NCBI GenBank assembly: GCA_030652255.1
Contig: JAUSAZ010000199.1
Span: forward strand, 1-53,958
From: Myxococcales bacterium
GTDB taxonomy: Bacteria > Myxococcota_A > Polyangia > Polyangiales > Ga0077539
DNA length: 53,958 bases
Direction: 5' to 3'
Shown here: one piece after another, positions 1 to 10,590 of the stretch
How the letters are laid out: the number at the start of each line of letters is the position of its first letter
How positions within the stretch are numbered: position 1 is the first letter of the stretch
Notes under the pieces: generated by a model
Database searches by the model: none
What the model was told of the DNA's origin: nothing
The model's input: only the letters and a program-made list of their open reading frames with translations
Program-made: the position numbers and the translations under genes

Positions 1-1
1 C

Positions 2-556
2 CTCAACGCCCGCGGCGGATTCTTCGTCGGCATCGACGTCGGCACCGGCGTCGGGGGCTTCACCTACGTCAACTCGCAGGTGCTGGCGGCCCGCACCCGC
101 ACCACCGTGGGCGACGGCGCCGGCACGCCGGTGGTCTTCGGACCGGGGCGCGCGGTCGGCGCGGTCGCCGCGCAGGTGGTCGACGCCGTCACCCGCCTCG
201 CGGGCAGCTCGCGGCAGGACATCACCACGCGCACCGAGGGCGACCCCGCCGCGGTGGGCATCCCGATGGGCCGCACCACCGCGGACTTCATCCGCGCGGT
301 GGTGCCGATGCGCGGCGAGCCCGCCATGCCCGTGGGCTACGAGCGCCACGACATGACCACGTTCTTCAACGTGCTCCCCACCACGCAGGTGATCTTCCGC
401 GCGGACTTCTACAACGACTTCGTGGAGGGCGGCGCCACGGCGAAGCTCTTCCGCGCGACCATCAACGTGCTCGGCCGCGGCGGCACGGTGGTCGACACCC
501 GGCCGGTGTTCATCGTGGTGCCGGCGCGCGGCAGCGGCATCGGCGTGCCGGGCTGA
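2..556 (+). CDS. C-terminal part of an exported Myxococcota-type protein (5' end outside window)
   Basis: The frame is open from base 2 and ends at a TGA at 554-556, giving 185 visible residues. The start lies upstream of the window. The visible part is rich in Gly, Thr and Val, has no hydrophobic membrane segment and ends in beta-strand-like patches (VIFRADFYNDF, then FRATINVLG, then RPVFIVVPA). That pattern resembles the C-terminal sandwich found after the VWA-like part of some secreted myxobacterial proteins; this is a recollection of family pattern, not a computed match. No catalytic motif is visible. The stop codon touches the stop of the convergent gene at 557, so there is no spacer. 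Function unknown; reality as a gene is well supported by frame length and codon use. Confidence 0.6.
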   Translation, partial: LNARGGFFVGIDVGTGVGGFTYVNSQVLAARTRTTVGDGAGTPVVFGPGRAVGAVAAQVVDAVTRLAGSSRQDITTRTEGDPAAVGIPMGRTTADFIRAVVPMRGEPAMPVGYERHDMTTFFNVLPTTQVIFRADFYNDFVEGGATAKLFRATINVLGRGGTVVDTRPVFIVVPARGSGIGVPG

Positions 557-2239
557 TCAGCGGTCGCGCTCGCACCCCGGCTCCCGGGGCGCGACGCGGG
601 CGTACACGGCGAGCACCCCGCGGGTCTCGGCGACGACGCGGTACCCGCAGCGCTCGAGCAGGGCGCGAAACGCCGGCGGGCCGAGGTGCTCGATCTCGCG
701 GTCGTCGGTCACCACGGAGGGCGAGCCCGCGATGACGGCGTCGCGCACGTCGTCGGCGGTGGCGATGTGCAGGCGGTCGCGCAGGGCGGCGTCGCCGGGG
801 GGCACCGGGGCCTGGCGGGCGAAGTGGTTCTCGGTGCCGGGGAGCAGGCGGTCGGCGAGGCCGAGTGCGGAGCCGGGCCAGAGCGCGAGCACGGGCCCGG
901 GGTGGAGCGCGGCGACGCGGCGCACCTGGGCGGCGGCGTAGTCGAGGCGGCGCGGGCGGAACGCGCGGAGGTGGAAGTCGCCGTAGACCCCCTCGTGCCA
1001 GCGGCGGTGGAAGCTGGGATATCCCACGACGAGGTGCAGCCCGAGCAGGCAGGCGGGGAGCGCGAGGCGGGGGAGCAGCGGTCCGCGGAGGGCGTGGTCG
1101 AGGTGGCCGAGGCCGAGGCCGGCGAGCAGCGCGAGCAGGGGCACCGCGGGGGTGAAGTAGTGCTCGATGACGGGGAAGGGGACGAGCGCGGCGAGCACGA
1201 CGGCGGCGGCGGCGAGGAGCGGGGCGACGGTCTGGCGGGCGGGGCGCGCGAAGGCGGCGAAGCCCGCGAGGAGGGCGAGCGCGATGCCCTCCGGGGCGAA
1301 GGCCGAGAGGTGGTTCATCGAGACGAGGCCGTAGAGGCCGTGGATGTACGTCGCGCGCTGGGCCCACCACGGGACCTGGTCGGGCGGCCACACGACGTTC
1401 ACGCGGTTGGCGTGGAAGGCGAGGTTGCCGAAGAGGAATCCCTGCGGCGCCATGCGGTAGAGCAGCGCCAGGGGTGCGAGCGCCGCGAGCGCGCCGACGG
1501 TGGCGGCGGCGCCGCGTCGGGCGCGCTCCCACCAGCCCCGGCCGACGGCCACGATGAGCAGGGCGAGGGGGACGGTCCAGTACGCGGCGCTGACCTGGTG
1601 GTTGTCCGGCGCCCAGAGGGTGACCCGCAGGAGGGCGGCGACCGCGAGCGCGCGGACGAAGCCGAAGCGGGCGCCGCGCAGCCAGATGGCGCCGACGATG
1701 GCGCCGACCACCGGGAGCAGCAGGAGGCGCAGGCCGCCGACGAGGCCCGCGAGCGCCCCAGCGAGGGCGGCGCGCGCGAGCGACGGGCGCTGCGGGGCGG
1801 TCGCGAGGAGGGTCGCGCCGACGAGGCAGAGGCCCGCGGGGGCGTACGGACGGATGCTCGGAAACCACTGCCAGGTGAGCTCGTTGAGGGTGAAGAGCCC
1901 GGCGGCGGTGACCGCGGCGAGGGGGGAGCCGGTGTCGCGCTTCACGCCGTGGGCGACGAGCCCGGCGGTGGCGGCGCCGAGGAGGGCGAAGAGCGCGCGC
2001 TCGGCGACGAAGCGCGAGGCGACGGCGGCGAAGGGCGCGAGGAGGAAGGGGAGGTACGGGGCCTGCGGGTAGAAGTAGTCGCGGTAGGGGAGGCGGCCCC
2101 GGGCGACGAGCTCGGCGGCGACGGCGTAGAAGCCCTCGTCGACGTCCGCGGGGGTCTGTCGGCCGACGAGGACGAGCACGACGCCCGCGGCGACCGCGGT
2201 GAGGAGCGCGAGCCGGTGGGTCAGCGCGAAGCGGCGCAC
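557..2239 (-). CDS. polytopic membrane glycosyltransferase-like protein (GT39/PMT-like architecture)
   Basis: About 560 residues with roughly ten hydrophobic segments over the first 430 residues and a soluble C-terminal domain. Near the N-terminus, after the first membrane span, is an acidic DEGFYAVA motif followed by GRLPYRDYFYPQAP. This matches the first extracytoplasmic loop of lipid-linked-sugar glycosyltransferases of the GT-C fold, where an Asp/Glu is catalytic. The probable role is transfer of a sugar from a polyprenyl-phosphate donor at the periplasmic face; the acceptor is unknown. The start is uncertain: no ATG fits, and I chose a GTG at 2239, 14 bp after the stop of the FHA-GGDEF gene; a CTG overlapping that stop is possible. 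It follows the FHA-GGDEF gene on the same strand and is probably co-transcribed. Confidence 0.72.
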   Translation of the reverse strand: MRRFALTHRLALLTAVAAGVVLVLVGRQTPADVDEGFYAVAAELVARGRLPYRDYFYPQAPYLPFLLAPFAAVASRFVAERALFALLGAATAGLVAHGVKRDTGSPLAAVTAAGLFTLNELTWQWFPSIRPYAPAGLCLVGATLLATAPQRPSLARAALAGALAGLVGGLRLLLLPVVGAIVGAIWLRGARFGFVRALAVAALLRVTLWAPDNHQVSAAYWTVPLALLIVAVGRGWWERARRGAAATVGALAALAPLALLYRMAPQGFLFGNLAFHANRVNVVWPPDQVPWWAQRATYIHGLYGLVSMNHLSAFAPEGIALALLAGFAAFARPARQTVAPLLAAAAVVLAALVPFPVIEHYFTPAVPLLALLAGLGLGHLDHALRGPLLPRLALPACLLGLHLVVGYPSFHRRWHEGVYGDFHLRAFRPRRLDYAAAQVRRVAALHPGPVLALWPGSALGLADRLLPGTENHFARQAPVPPGDAALRDRLHIATADDVRDAVIAGSPSVVTDDREIEHLGPPAFRALLERCGYRVVAETRGVLAVYARVAPREPGCERDR

Positions 2240-2253
2240 GGGAGAGCGGCGCT

Positions 2254-3168
2254 TCAGCTCTGGACGCGGTTGCGCCCGGCGCGCTTCGCGGTGAAGAGGA
2301 GCTCGTCGGCGCGGCGGTAGATCTCCATCGGGTCCTGGTCTTCGGCGGTGCGGGTGGCGACGCCGATGGAGACCGTGAGGGGCATCAGCGCGCCCTCGAA
2401 CTCGAAGCGGTGCCGGGCGGTGAGCTGCCGGAGCTTCTCCGCGGTGATCTTCGCGCCGACGCCGTCGATCTCCGGGAGCAGCACGGCGAACTCCTCGCCG
2501 CCCATGCGCCCGGCGACGTCGTCGCGGCGGAGGTTGACCCGGAGCAGCGTGGCGAACTGCCGGAGCGCGGCGTCGCCCGCGAGGTGCCCGTGCACGTCGT
2601 TGATCTTCTTGAAGTGGTCGATGTCGATGACGAGCAGCGAGAGGGGGCGGGTGTAGCGGGTCGAGCGCGAGAACTCCCGCTGCATGGCGTCTTCGAAGGC
2701 GCGGCGGTTGGGGAGGTTGGTGAGGCCGTCGGTGGTGACGAGCCGGTAGATCTCCTCGTGGTAGGCCGACTCGATGTGCCCGCTCACCAGGAACTTCAGG
2801 ATGTTGCGCCCGATCTGCAGGTGGTCGCCGTGGTTGAGCACGGCGCTCTCGACCCCGCGGTCGTTGACGTAGGTGCCGTTGGTGCTGTGGAGGTCGCTGA
2901 TGCTCCACGCCTCGGGCACGCCGCTGGCGTTGATGGTGGGGTCGATGCGGCAGTGGTTGCGCGAGACGCTCTCCTCCTCGAACTGGAGGTCGCTCTCGGT
3001 GGAGCGCCCGATGGTGAGCGGTCCTGCGCCGAGGGAGATGCGTCGGCCGATGGACTCGCCGTACATCACCACGAGGCACGCCTCGCGCACCGATGGCTCA
3101 CGGCTCGGGCGATCCCTCGAGCTGTTGACCTTGAACCTGCTCGTGTCATTCAGGTCCGACACCGCCAC
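2254..3168 (-). CDS. FHA domain - GGDEF diguanylate cyclase
   Basis: 304 residues. An FHA phosphothreonine-binding domain spans about 30-128, with the hallmark GRS (54-56), SRNH (69-72) and STNG (95-98) residues. A GGDEF domain spans about 143-300, with GGEEF at 223-227 and an intact product-inhibition I-site RRDD at 214-217, five residues before it. This should be an active, feedback-inhibited c-di-GMP synthase, placed by binding to a phosphorylated Ser/Thr-kinase target. There is no signal peptide or membrane span, so it is cytoplasmic. The ATG at 3168 is the only good start. It is divergent from the transpeptidase gene at 3313 and lies directly upstream of the membrane glycosyltransferase gene. 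FHA-GGDEF is a known combination in Myxococcota; the phosphorylated partner is unknown. Confidence 0.9.
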   Translation of the reverse strand: MAVSDLNDTSRFKVNSSRDRPSREPSVREACLVVMYGESIGRRISLGAGPLTIGRSTESDLQFEEESVSRNHCRIDPTINASGVPEAWSISDLHSTNGTYVNDRGVESAVLNHGDHLQIGRNILKFLVSGHIESAYHEEIYRLVTTDGLTNLPNRRAFEDAMQREFSRSTRYTRPLSLLVIDIDHFKKINDVHGHLAGDAALRQFATLLRVNLRRDDVAGRMGGEEFAVLLPEIDGVGAKITAEKLRQLTARHRFEFEGALMPLTVSIGVATRTAEDQDPMEIYRRADELLFTAKRAGRNRVQS

Positions 3169-3312
3169 GGGCTGGGAGTGTAACCGGGAACGCGCTCCCG
3201 GGCAGAAGTTCTGTGCTGGCGCCCCCTAATGGGGGGTGCGTCGCGCGGTGCGCGGTCCGCTGCCACGAAGTTGACCCGAGGGCACCCACCTCGCTAACGC
3301 CCCGTCCCACGT

Positions 3313-4560
3313 ATGGTTGATCGAGCACACGCAATGGCGTTGCTGGGGGTGGTCGGGGCGGCGGTGCCGTTCGTCGCGCTGGGGCAGAACGCCGCGGCGC
3401 AGCGCGCTCGTGAGCGCAGCGTGACGGTGTCGGCGGTCGACGCTGGTGCGCCTGCGCCAGGGCGCCCGCGGGGCGTGCCGGTCGCGATCACGTCGGCGGT
3501 GCCGGGCCTCGACCCGTCGCGCGCGCGGCTCGAGCGCGGCGAATACGCGGTCGCCCTGCCCGACGGGCGGCGCGCGGCCCTCACGCTCGAGCCCGCCTGG
3601 CAGCGCGCGACGGCGGCGCTGCTGGAGCGCCACGCGCTGCCCATGGCGAGCGTGGTGCTGCTCGACACGGCGACGGGGCGGGTGCTGGTCTGGGCCTCCC
3701 GGGGCGCGCCCGGTCGCGACCTCGCGCGCGCGGCCGAGGCGCCGGCGGCCAGCGTCTTCAAGATCGTGACGGCGTCGGCGCTCCTGGGCGAAGGCTTCTC
3801 CGAGCGCACGCCGACGTGCTGGTCCGGGGGCTTCCACGCGCTGACGCTGCGCAACCTCGCCAGCGACCCGCGGCGCGACCGGGAGTGCAGCACGCTCCCG
3901 GAGGCCTTCGCGCGATCGATCAACACGGTGTTTGCGCGGCGGGCGCTAGAGCTCCTGAACCCCGTGGCCATCGAGTCGGCGGCGCGGCGGTGGGGCTTCG
4001 GCGAGGCGCTTCCCTTCGACGCCCCGGTGGCCGCGAGCGAGGTCACGGTGCCCTCCGAGACGCTGGCCTTCGCGCGCACCGCCGCGGGCTTCTGGAACAG
4101 CACCCTCTCGCCCCTCCACGGCGCGCTCCTGGCGCAGGGCATCGCGCGGGGCGGTGAGATGACCCGGCCGTGGATCGTGTCGTCGATCCGTGGTCCGCAG
4201 GGCGAGACGCTGGCGGTGGGCGGCGAGCACGCGTGGCGCCGCGCGGTGAGCCCCGAGGTGGCCGCGACGCTGGTGCGAGCGATGTCGCGGACCGTCAGCG
4301 AAGGCACCGGCTTCCATGGCTTCCACGACGGGGCCGGCCGGGCCTACCTCGAGGGCGTCAACGTCGGCGGCAAGACCGGCACGCTCAACGCCACGGAGCC
4401 CTTCCGCGCGTTCACGTGGTTCGTGGGCAACGCCGAGGGGGCGGGCCGCCGGCTCTCCATCGCGGTGCTGGTCGCCAACGAGCCGCTGTGGCGCGTGAAG
4501 GCCCCGACGCTCGCCCGCCAGGTGCTGCAGATCGCCCTCCGCGGGCGCGCCACCGACTGA
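3313..4560 (+). CDS. penicillin-binding protein, transpeptidase domain only
   Basis: 415 residues. A hydrophobic N-terminal segment (about 8-26) gives either a signal anchor or a signal peptide. The transpeptidase motifs are present in the right order: SVFK at 147-150 (nucleophile Ser147), SIN at 202-204, KTG at 354-356. The stretch before the active site (LEPAWQRATAALLERH, then VVLLDTATGRVLVWAS) is the usual lead-in of a class A/B transpeptidase. It lacks a glycosyltransferase domain and the large N-terminal dimerisation or NTF2-like module of most class B enzymes, so it is short. It likely crosslinks peptidoglycan in the periplasm. The start is the ATG at 3313; a second in-frame ATG lies 21 bp downstream. 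The upstream 144 bp, shared with the divergent FHA-GGDEF gene, must hold both promoters. Confidence 0.85.
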   Translation: MVDRAHAMALLGVVGAAVPFVALGQNAAAQRARERSVTVSAVDAGAPAPGRPRGVPVAITSAVPGLDPSRARLERGEYAVALPDGRRAALTLEPAWQRATAALLERHALPMASVVLLDTATGRVLVWASRGAPGRDLARAAEAPAASVFKIVTASALLGEGFSERTPTCWSGGFHALTLRNLASDPRRDRECSTLPEAFARSINTVFARRALELLNPVAIESAARRWGFGEALPFDAPVAASEVTVPSETLAFARTAAGFWNSTLSPLHGALLAQGIARGGEMTRPWIVSSIRGPQGETLAVGGEHAWRRAVSPEVAATLVRAMSRTVSEGTGFHGFHDGAGRAYLEGVNVGGKTGTLNATEPFRAFTWFVGNAEGAGRRLSIAVLVANEPLWRVKAPTLARQVLQIALRGRATD

Positions 4561-4635
4561 CCCGCCTCGCCGCTCCCCGCTCCTCTCTCCACTCCTCTCG
4601 CCCCGCTCCATCGCCCCGCCAACTCGTCACCGCGT

Positions 4636-4741
4636 GTTGAAACACGCGGCAACGACAGAGGGACTCGCACAACCGGCGAAAGTCTGCGGAGCGGACTTCC
4701 CATCGGCATGCGCCATCAGGGACGTTGCCGCGTGTTTCAAC
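4636..4741. repeat. inverted-repeat element, 19-bp perfect arms, in a 317-bp intergenic gap
   Basis: The gap 4561-4877 holds no credible gene. Within it 4636-4654 and 4723-4741 are exact reverse complements over 19 bases, separated by 68 bases. Each arm is itself partly palindromic: CGTGTT and AACACG face each other over two bases in the left arm. The centre contains a further small inverted repeat (AAGTC at about 4680, GACTT at about 4693). The whole unit could fold into a long cruciform or a branched RNA. Candidates are a REP/BIME-like interspersed element, a small non-autonomous mobile element, or the transcript end of the gene at 3313-4560. No T-tract follows, so a simple intrinsic terminator is unlikely. 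Confidence 0.6.
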
Positions 4742-4877
4742 GCGTGGTGGCGGGCCCACGATGCGCGGTGGATGAGCCCAGGATTGGGGAGGGAGTGAGA
4801 GGGTAGGCGGAGGCGGGAGGAGGCCGAGTGCGGCGGGAGGCGACGAGGAAGCAGCGTAAGGAAGGGGTGTCTCGTCG

Positions 4878-5669
4878 CTAGGGGCGCGCGGCGGGCGCCT
4901 CGCGGCGCACCACGATCGCGGGCATCCGCTCGCGGTTCTCGAAGTCGGCGCGGTAGGCGCCGGCCTCGCGAAGGTTGTTGAACGGACCCACCCGCACGCG
5001 GTGCCACACCACGTTGTTGGGGTCCGTCGCCGGCTGGGCGACGTAGGCGCGGTGGCCCCGATCACGCAGCCGCTGGGCGAAGGTCTGCGCGTGGCCGATC
5101 GCGCGGAACGAGCTCACCTGCACGGTGTAGGGCCCGTCGCTGCCGGCCGCGACGGGGGTTCCCCGCGGCGCCGTCGCGGCGGGGCCCACGGTGCCGGCGT
5201 GGGTCAGCGCCGACTCGCTCAGCCGCACCCCGAAGCCACCGAGCGGGGAGGCGCTCTGCGGCAGCAGCACCGGGCGCTGCGAGGCGTCACCGAGCGACGG
5301 GCCGCCGAGCAGCTGCGCGGTCGCGGCGGCCATGCTCACCCGCGTCCCGGCCGGGGCCGCAGGGCCCGTCGGAGCGGCGGCCGTCGGAGCCGCGCCCGCG
5401 GGGTCGCCCGTGAGGCGCTCGGCGTAGGTGAGGCTCGCCGGCGCCGCGGTCTCGGGGCGCTGCGCGAGGCGGTCGAGCTGGGCCAGCGGATCCTCCCGCG
5501 GCGCCGGTCGGGTGTCCCCCGCCTCGCGGCCCACCATCACACCGACGGCGAAGAGCACGCAGGCAGTGGCGATGGCGCCGAGGGCGATGGACATCAACCG
5601 CGACGAGTGACTGACGTCATCGCGTTCCTGGATCTGGTCGAGGTCACGCATGGAACCCATTGCGTCCAT
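4878..5669 (-). CDS. SPOR-domain inner-membrane protein
   Basis: About 263 residues: a short cytoplasmic N-terminus, one membrane span (about 26-46, ending VGVMVGRE), a Pro/Ala-rich periplasmic linker, and a C-terminal SPOR domain of about 75 residues beginning YTVQVSSF and ending in the VRVGPF strand pair. SPOR domains bind peptidoglycan stripped of stem peptides, as at division septa, so the protein probably acts in division or cell-wall remodelling. I chose the ATG at 5669, preceded by AGGAG at about 14 bases; an ATG at 5660 and an upstream GTG at 5723 are possible. The lipoprotein gene lies upstream on the same strand, within 43-96 bp depending on the start, so the two may be one operon. 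Confidence 0.8.
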   Translation of the reverse strand: MDAMGSMRDLDQIQERDDVSHSSRLMSIALGAIATACVLFAVGVMVGREAGDTRPAPREDPLAQLDRLAQRPETAAPASLTYAERLTGDPAGAAPTAAAPTGPAAPAGTRVSMAAATAQLLGGPSLGDASQRPVLLPQSASPLGGFGVRLSESALTHAGTVGPAATAPRGTPVAAGSDGPYTVQVSSFRAIGHAQTFAQRLRDRGHRAYVAQPATDPNNVVWHRVRVGPFNNLREAGAYRADFENRERMPAIVVRREAPAARP

Positions 5670-5765
5670 GGCCAAGGGCTTCGCTCCTGTGCATTGCGGA
5701 TCGGAGTGATCCGCTGGGCGCACCTTTCGTCGAAGGCTCCCGGCCCGTCACGTTTTCAGCACGAG

Positions 5766-6212
5766 TTACCGCGGCGCGGTGACCACCACCGTCAGCGGCG
5801 ACGACACCTCGTTGTCCGGCGGCGCCGAGATCTGGAACACGTTGAGCGCGTCGCCCACGCGCGGCGCCAGCACCGTCGCGCTCCCCCGCACCCGCACCGG
5901 CCCGAGCACGGCCCGCCAGAGCCCCGCCGGGGTGGCCTCGGTCACCACCGTGAGGGCCTCCCCCGTGGCCGCGCTCGCGTGCGCGGCGGTGTCGTCGACC
6001 ACCACCTGGGCGCCCGGCAGCGCGAGGCCCTCCAGGGTGACGATGAGCCCCCCCTGCGGGCACTCGTCCGGCGGGCACACCGTGACCCCCTGCGCCGTGA
6101 TGCTCGGCGGCGGCAGCGGCAGCGAGCGCTGGAGGCAGCCCGAGGCCGCGCCGATGAGGGCGCACACGAGCAGCATGGGGAGCGGTCGGCGGAGGGGGCG
6201 CACGGCGGTCAC
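5766..6212 (-). CDS. small lipoprotein, beta-sandwich-like
   Basis: About 148 residues. The N-terminus has two Arg pairs, a hydrophobic stretch (MLLVCALIGAA) and a lipobox-like ASGC with the lipidated Cys at about residue 26. The start is uncertain; the GTG at 6212 gives the best signal peptide, a GTG at 6203 is an alternative, and the longer frame back to 6338 adds an implausible leader. The mature part has two spaced Cys residues (VCPPDECP) and alternating beta-strand-like segments such as GLIVTLEGLALPGAQVVVDD, consistent with an Ig-like or carboxypeptidase-regulatory-like fold. No enzyme motif is seen. It precedes the SPOR-protein gene on the same strand, so both are probably envelope proteins from one transcript. 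Specific function unknown. Confidence 0.62.
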   Translation of the reverse strand: MTAVRPLRRPLPMLLVCALIGAASGCLQRSLPLPPPSITAQGVTVCPPDECPQGGLIVTLEGLALPGAQVVVDDTAAHASAATGEALTVVTEATPAGLWRAVLGPVRVRGSATVLAPRVGDALNVFQISAPPDNEVSSPLTVVVTAPR

Positions 6213-6273
6213 CAACCTAGCAGCCGGCGTTCCGCGCGGGTTCTCCGGCAATGTCACGGCGCACGGCCCGGAG

Positions 6274-6310
6274 GTGCCAGCCACGGTATGCGACCGGGTG
6301 CCAACCGTGG
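6274..6310. promoter_or_regulatory. candidate operator between the lipoprotein gene and gyrA
   Basis: A 7-bp perfect inverted repeat, CCACGGT at 6281-6287 and ACCGTGG at 6304-6310, sits in the 188-bp divergent region. The same bases form a direct repeat of the pattern GTGCCA-N-CC-NN-GG at 6274 and 6298, spaced 24 bp. Either arrangement could be a regulator site serving gyrA or the opposite operon. Spacing would put the two direct-repeat copies on roughly the same helix face. No known regulator site is recognised. Confidence 0.3.
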
Positions 6311-6400
6311 TTGTCTGTGACATATCCCGTCCGACCATCCCTCCGCCTGGAACACTTCAAAATGGAGCTTTTGGGTGGGGTCTGGTAGACCGTGCGCGCC

Positions 6401-9049
<2,649 letters not shown>

Positions 9050-9064
9050 TAGGCCTCACGGGCC

Positions 9065-10003
9065 GTGCGACGCGCCGACACGACGGCTAGACGATCGGTG
9101 GCCGCGGCGGCGCTGCTGTGGGGGGCGGAGTGCCTCGCGCAGGACGCCCCCGCGCCGCCGTGGACGCGCAACACACCAACGGCGGCCGCGACTGGAGCGG
9201 CCGCGGGGACGGAGGCCCGGGACGTGCCGCGGGCCGGGCGCTGGCCCACGACGCCGGCGCCGGCTCCCCGGCGGCGGACGGGGACGGCGCGACGGCCGGT
9301 GCAGCAGGGGTCCGAAGACCCGGGGATGACCCAGCACTTCCAGATGCCCTCGGCGGTGCTGCTGCGCTACGGGGATTTCTCGGGGATGTACCTCACCCAC
9401 CTCGGGTGGGTGGGGCTGCGCCGCGGGCTCACCCGCTCCATCGACGTCGGGGTCGGGGTCCCGTACTACTTCCTCGGCGTCACCGTCGACGCGCGCGTCG
9501 CCTTCGTGCAGCGCGAGGGCTTCGCGGCGGCGTGGTGGGCCTACGCCTCGGTGCCCTTCGTGGGCGAGGGCGAGCGGCCGACGAGCCAGCTCGGGTTCAC
9601 CTGGTCGTTCGCGGGCCTCGGGTGGGCCACCGGCCCGCTGGTCTCCCTCTGGAACGACCGCGTCGGCGTCCACGCCGGCCTGCACGTCGCCCAGCGCACG
9701 GGCCTCGGCGGGGCCTGGCTCTTCGCGCACGTGACCGCCGACGTGCGGATCATCGAGGGCATCAAGCTCATCGTGCAGGGGGTGTCCTTCAACGAGCTCT
9801 CGCTGGAGAAGAGCGAGACGGCGCGCTCGCTCATCGGCAACGGCTCGGCCCGCTGGCTCCCCTACGGCCTGGCGGGCGTGCGCTTCTACACCCGGCGCTT
9901 CTCGGCCGACATGGGCGCCCTCGCGCCGCTCTCGCGGGACTGTCCCCTGTGGTCCGAGCGGCTGGCGGTCATCCCCTGGGTGGCGCTCACCCACCGGTTC
10001 TGA
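9065..10003 (+). CDS. predicted outer-membrane protein, unknown function
   Basis: 312 residues from a GTG at 9065, 15 bp after gyrA. The N-terminus has Arg residues, a hydrophobic Ala/Leu stretch and a plausible signal-peptidase site after AECLAQ (about residue 25). A Pro/Ala/Thr-rich linker reaches to about residue 90. The rest alternates polar and hydrophobic residues, with aromatic-ended strands such as VGVGVPYYFLGVTVDARVAF, and the chain ends in Phe, as many outer-membrane barrels do. No known domain is recognised. Gene end and the next gene are separated by 4 bp, so it is likely co-transcribed with the HExxH protein gene. The assignment rests on pattern only. Confidence 0.65.
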   Translation: MRRADTTARRSVAAAALLWGAECLAQDAPAPPWTRNTPTAAATGAAAGTEARDVPRAGRWPTTPAPAPRRRTGTARRPVQQGSEDPGMTQHFQMPSAVLLRYGDFSGMYLTHLGWVGLRRGLTRSIDVGVGVPYYFLGVTVDARVAFVQREGFAAAWWAYASVPFVGEGERPTSQLGFTWSFAGLGWATGPLVSLWNDRVGVHAGLHVAQRTGLGGAWLFAHVTADVRIIEGIKLIVQGVSFNELSLEKSETARSLIGNGSARWLPYGLAGVRFYTRRFSADMGALAPLSRDCPLWSERLAVIPWVALTHRF

Positions 10004-10007
10004 GCCG

Positions 10008-10574
10008 ATGACCGCGGACGCCGACCGGCAGCGATACGACGGGCTCCTGGCCGAGATGGCGCAGCGGCAGCCCCCGGTGGTCATCCGGCTCAAGACCACC
10101 TCCGCGCTCCAGACCTTCATCGACCGCGCGCTCCGGGTGCTCACCCTCGGCGGGCAGGATCGTTACCTGACCGACTACGTCACCACCCTCGGGGCGACCA
10201 TCTGGGTGCCCGCCACCTGGGAGGACTGGTCGCACCGGGCGCGCTACAAGGTGCTGCGCCACGAGCTGGTGCACGTGCGGCAATTCGAGCGCTTCACGTG
10301 GCCGGGGATGGTGCTGATCTACGGGTTCTTCCCGCTGCCGGCGGGGCTCGCGTGGGGGAGGGCGATGCTGGAGTGGGAGGCCTACGCGGTCACCCTGGAG
10401 GTCGAGGCCGAGGTCGACGGCCCCGAGGCCGCGCGCGCCCCGGAGCTGCACGACGAGATCGTGCGGCGCTTCACCGGGCCCGACTATGGGTGGATGTGGC
10501 CCTTCGAGGGTTGGGTGCGCCGGCGCATCGCGCGGACCCTCGCAGCAATGTCGCGAAGGGAGCCGCTGCCCTGA
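10008..10574 (+). CDS. HExxH-containing hypothetical protein (possible metallopeptidase)
   Basis: 188 residues from the ATG at 10008. It contains RHELVHVRQFERF at about residues 84-96, an HExxH zinc-binding motif in a helix, followed about 30 residues later by EWEAYAV, which could give the third ligand as in gluzincin-type folds. A hydrophobic patch (MVLIYGFFPLPAGLAWG) lies between and may be a buried helix or membrane contact. There is no signal peptide. The motif is shared by small predicted proteases and by non-proteolytic zinc proteins, so substrate and activity are open. It lies in a run of same-strand genes between the predicted outer-membrane protein and the Hsp70 gene, whose start is 17 bp beyond its stop. 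Confidence 0.7.
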   Translation: MTADADRQRYDGLLAEMAQRQPPVVIRLKTTSALQTFIDRALRVLTLGGQDRYLTDYVTTLGATIWVPATWEDWSHRARYKVLRHELVHVRQFERFTWPGMVLIYGFFPLPAGLAWGRAMLEWEAYAVTLEVEAEVDGPEAARAPELHDEIVRRFTGPDYGWMWPFEGWVRRRIARTLAAMSRREPLP

Positions 10575-10590
10575 TAGACTACGAGGCACG

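Noticed and set aside
686..2320. 544-codon plus-strand frame
   Set aside because: Antisense to the membrane glycosyltransferase gene; Glu/Gly/Ala-rich with no motif.
5670..5723. GTG start at 5723 for the SPOR-domain protein
   Set aside because: It adds 18 residues with Pro/Asp/Cys composition and no ribosome-binding site; the ATG at 5669 gives a normal cytoplasmic N-terminus.
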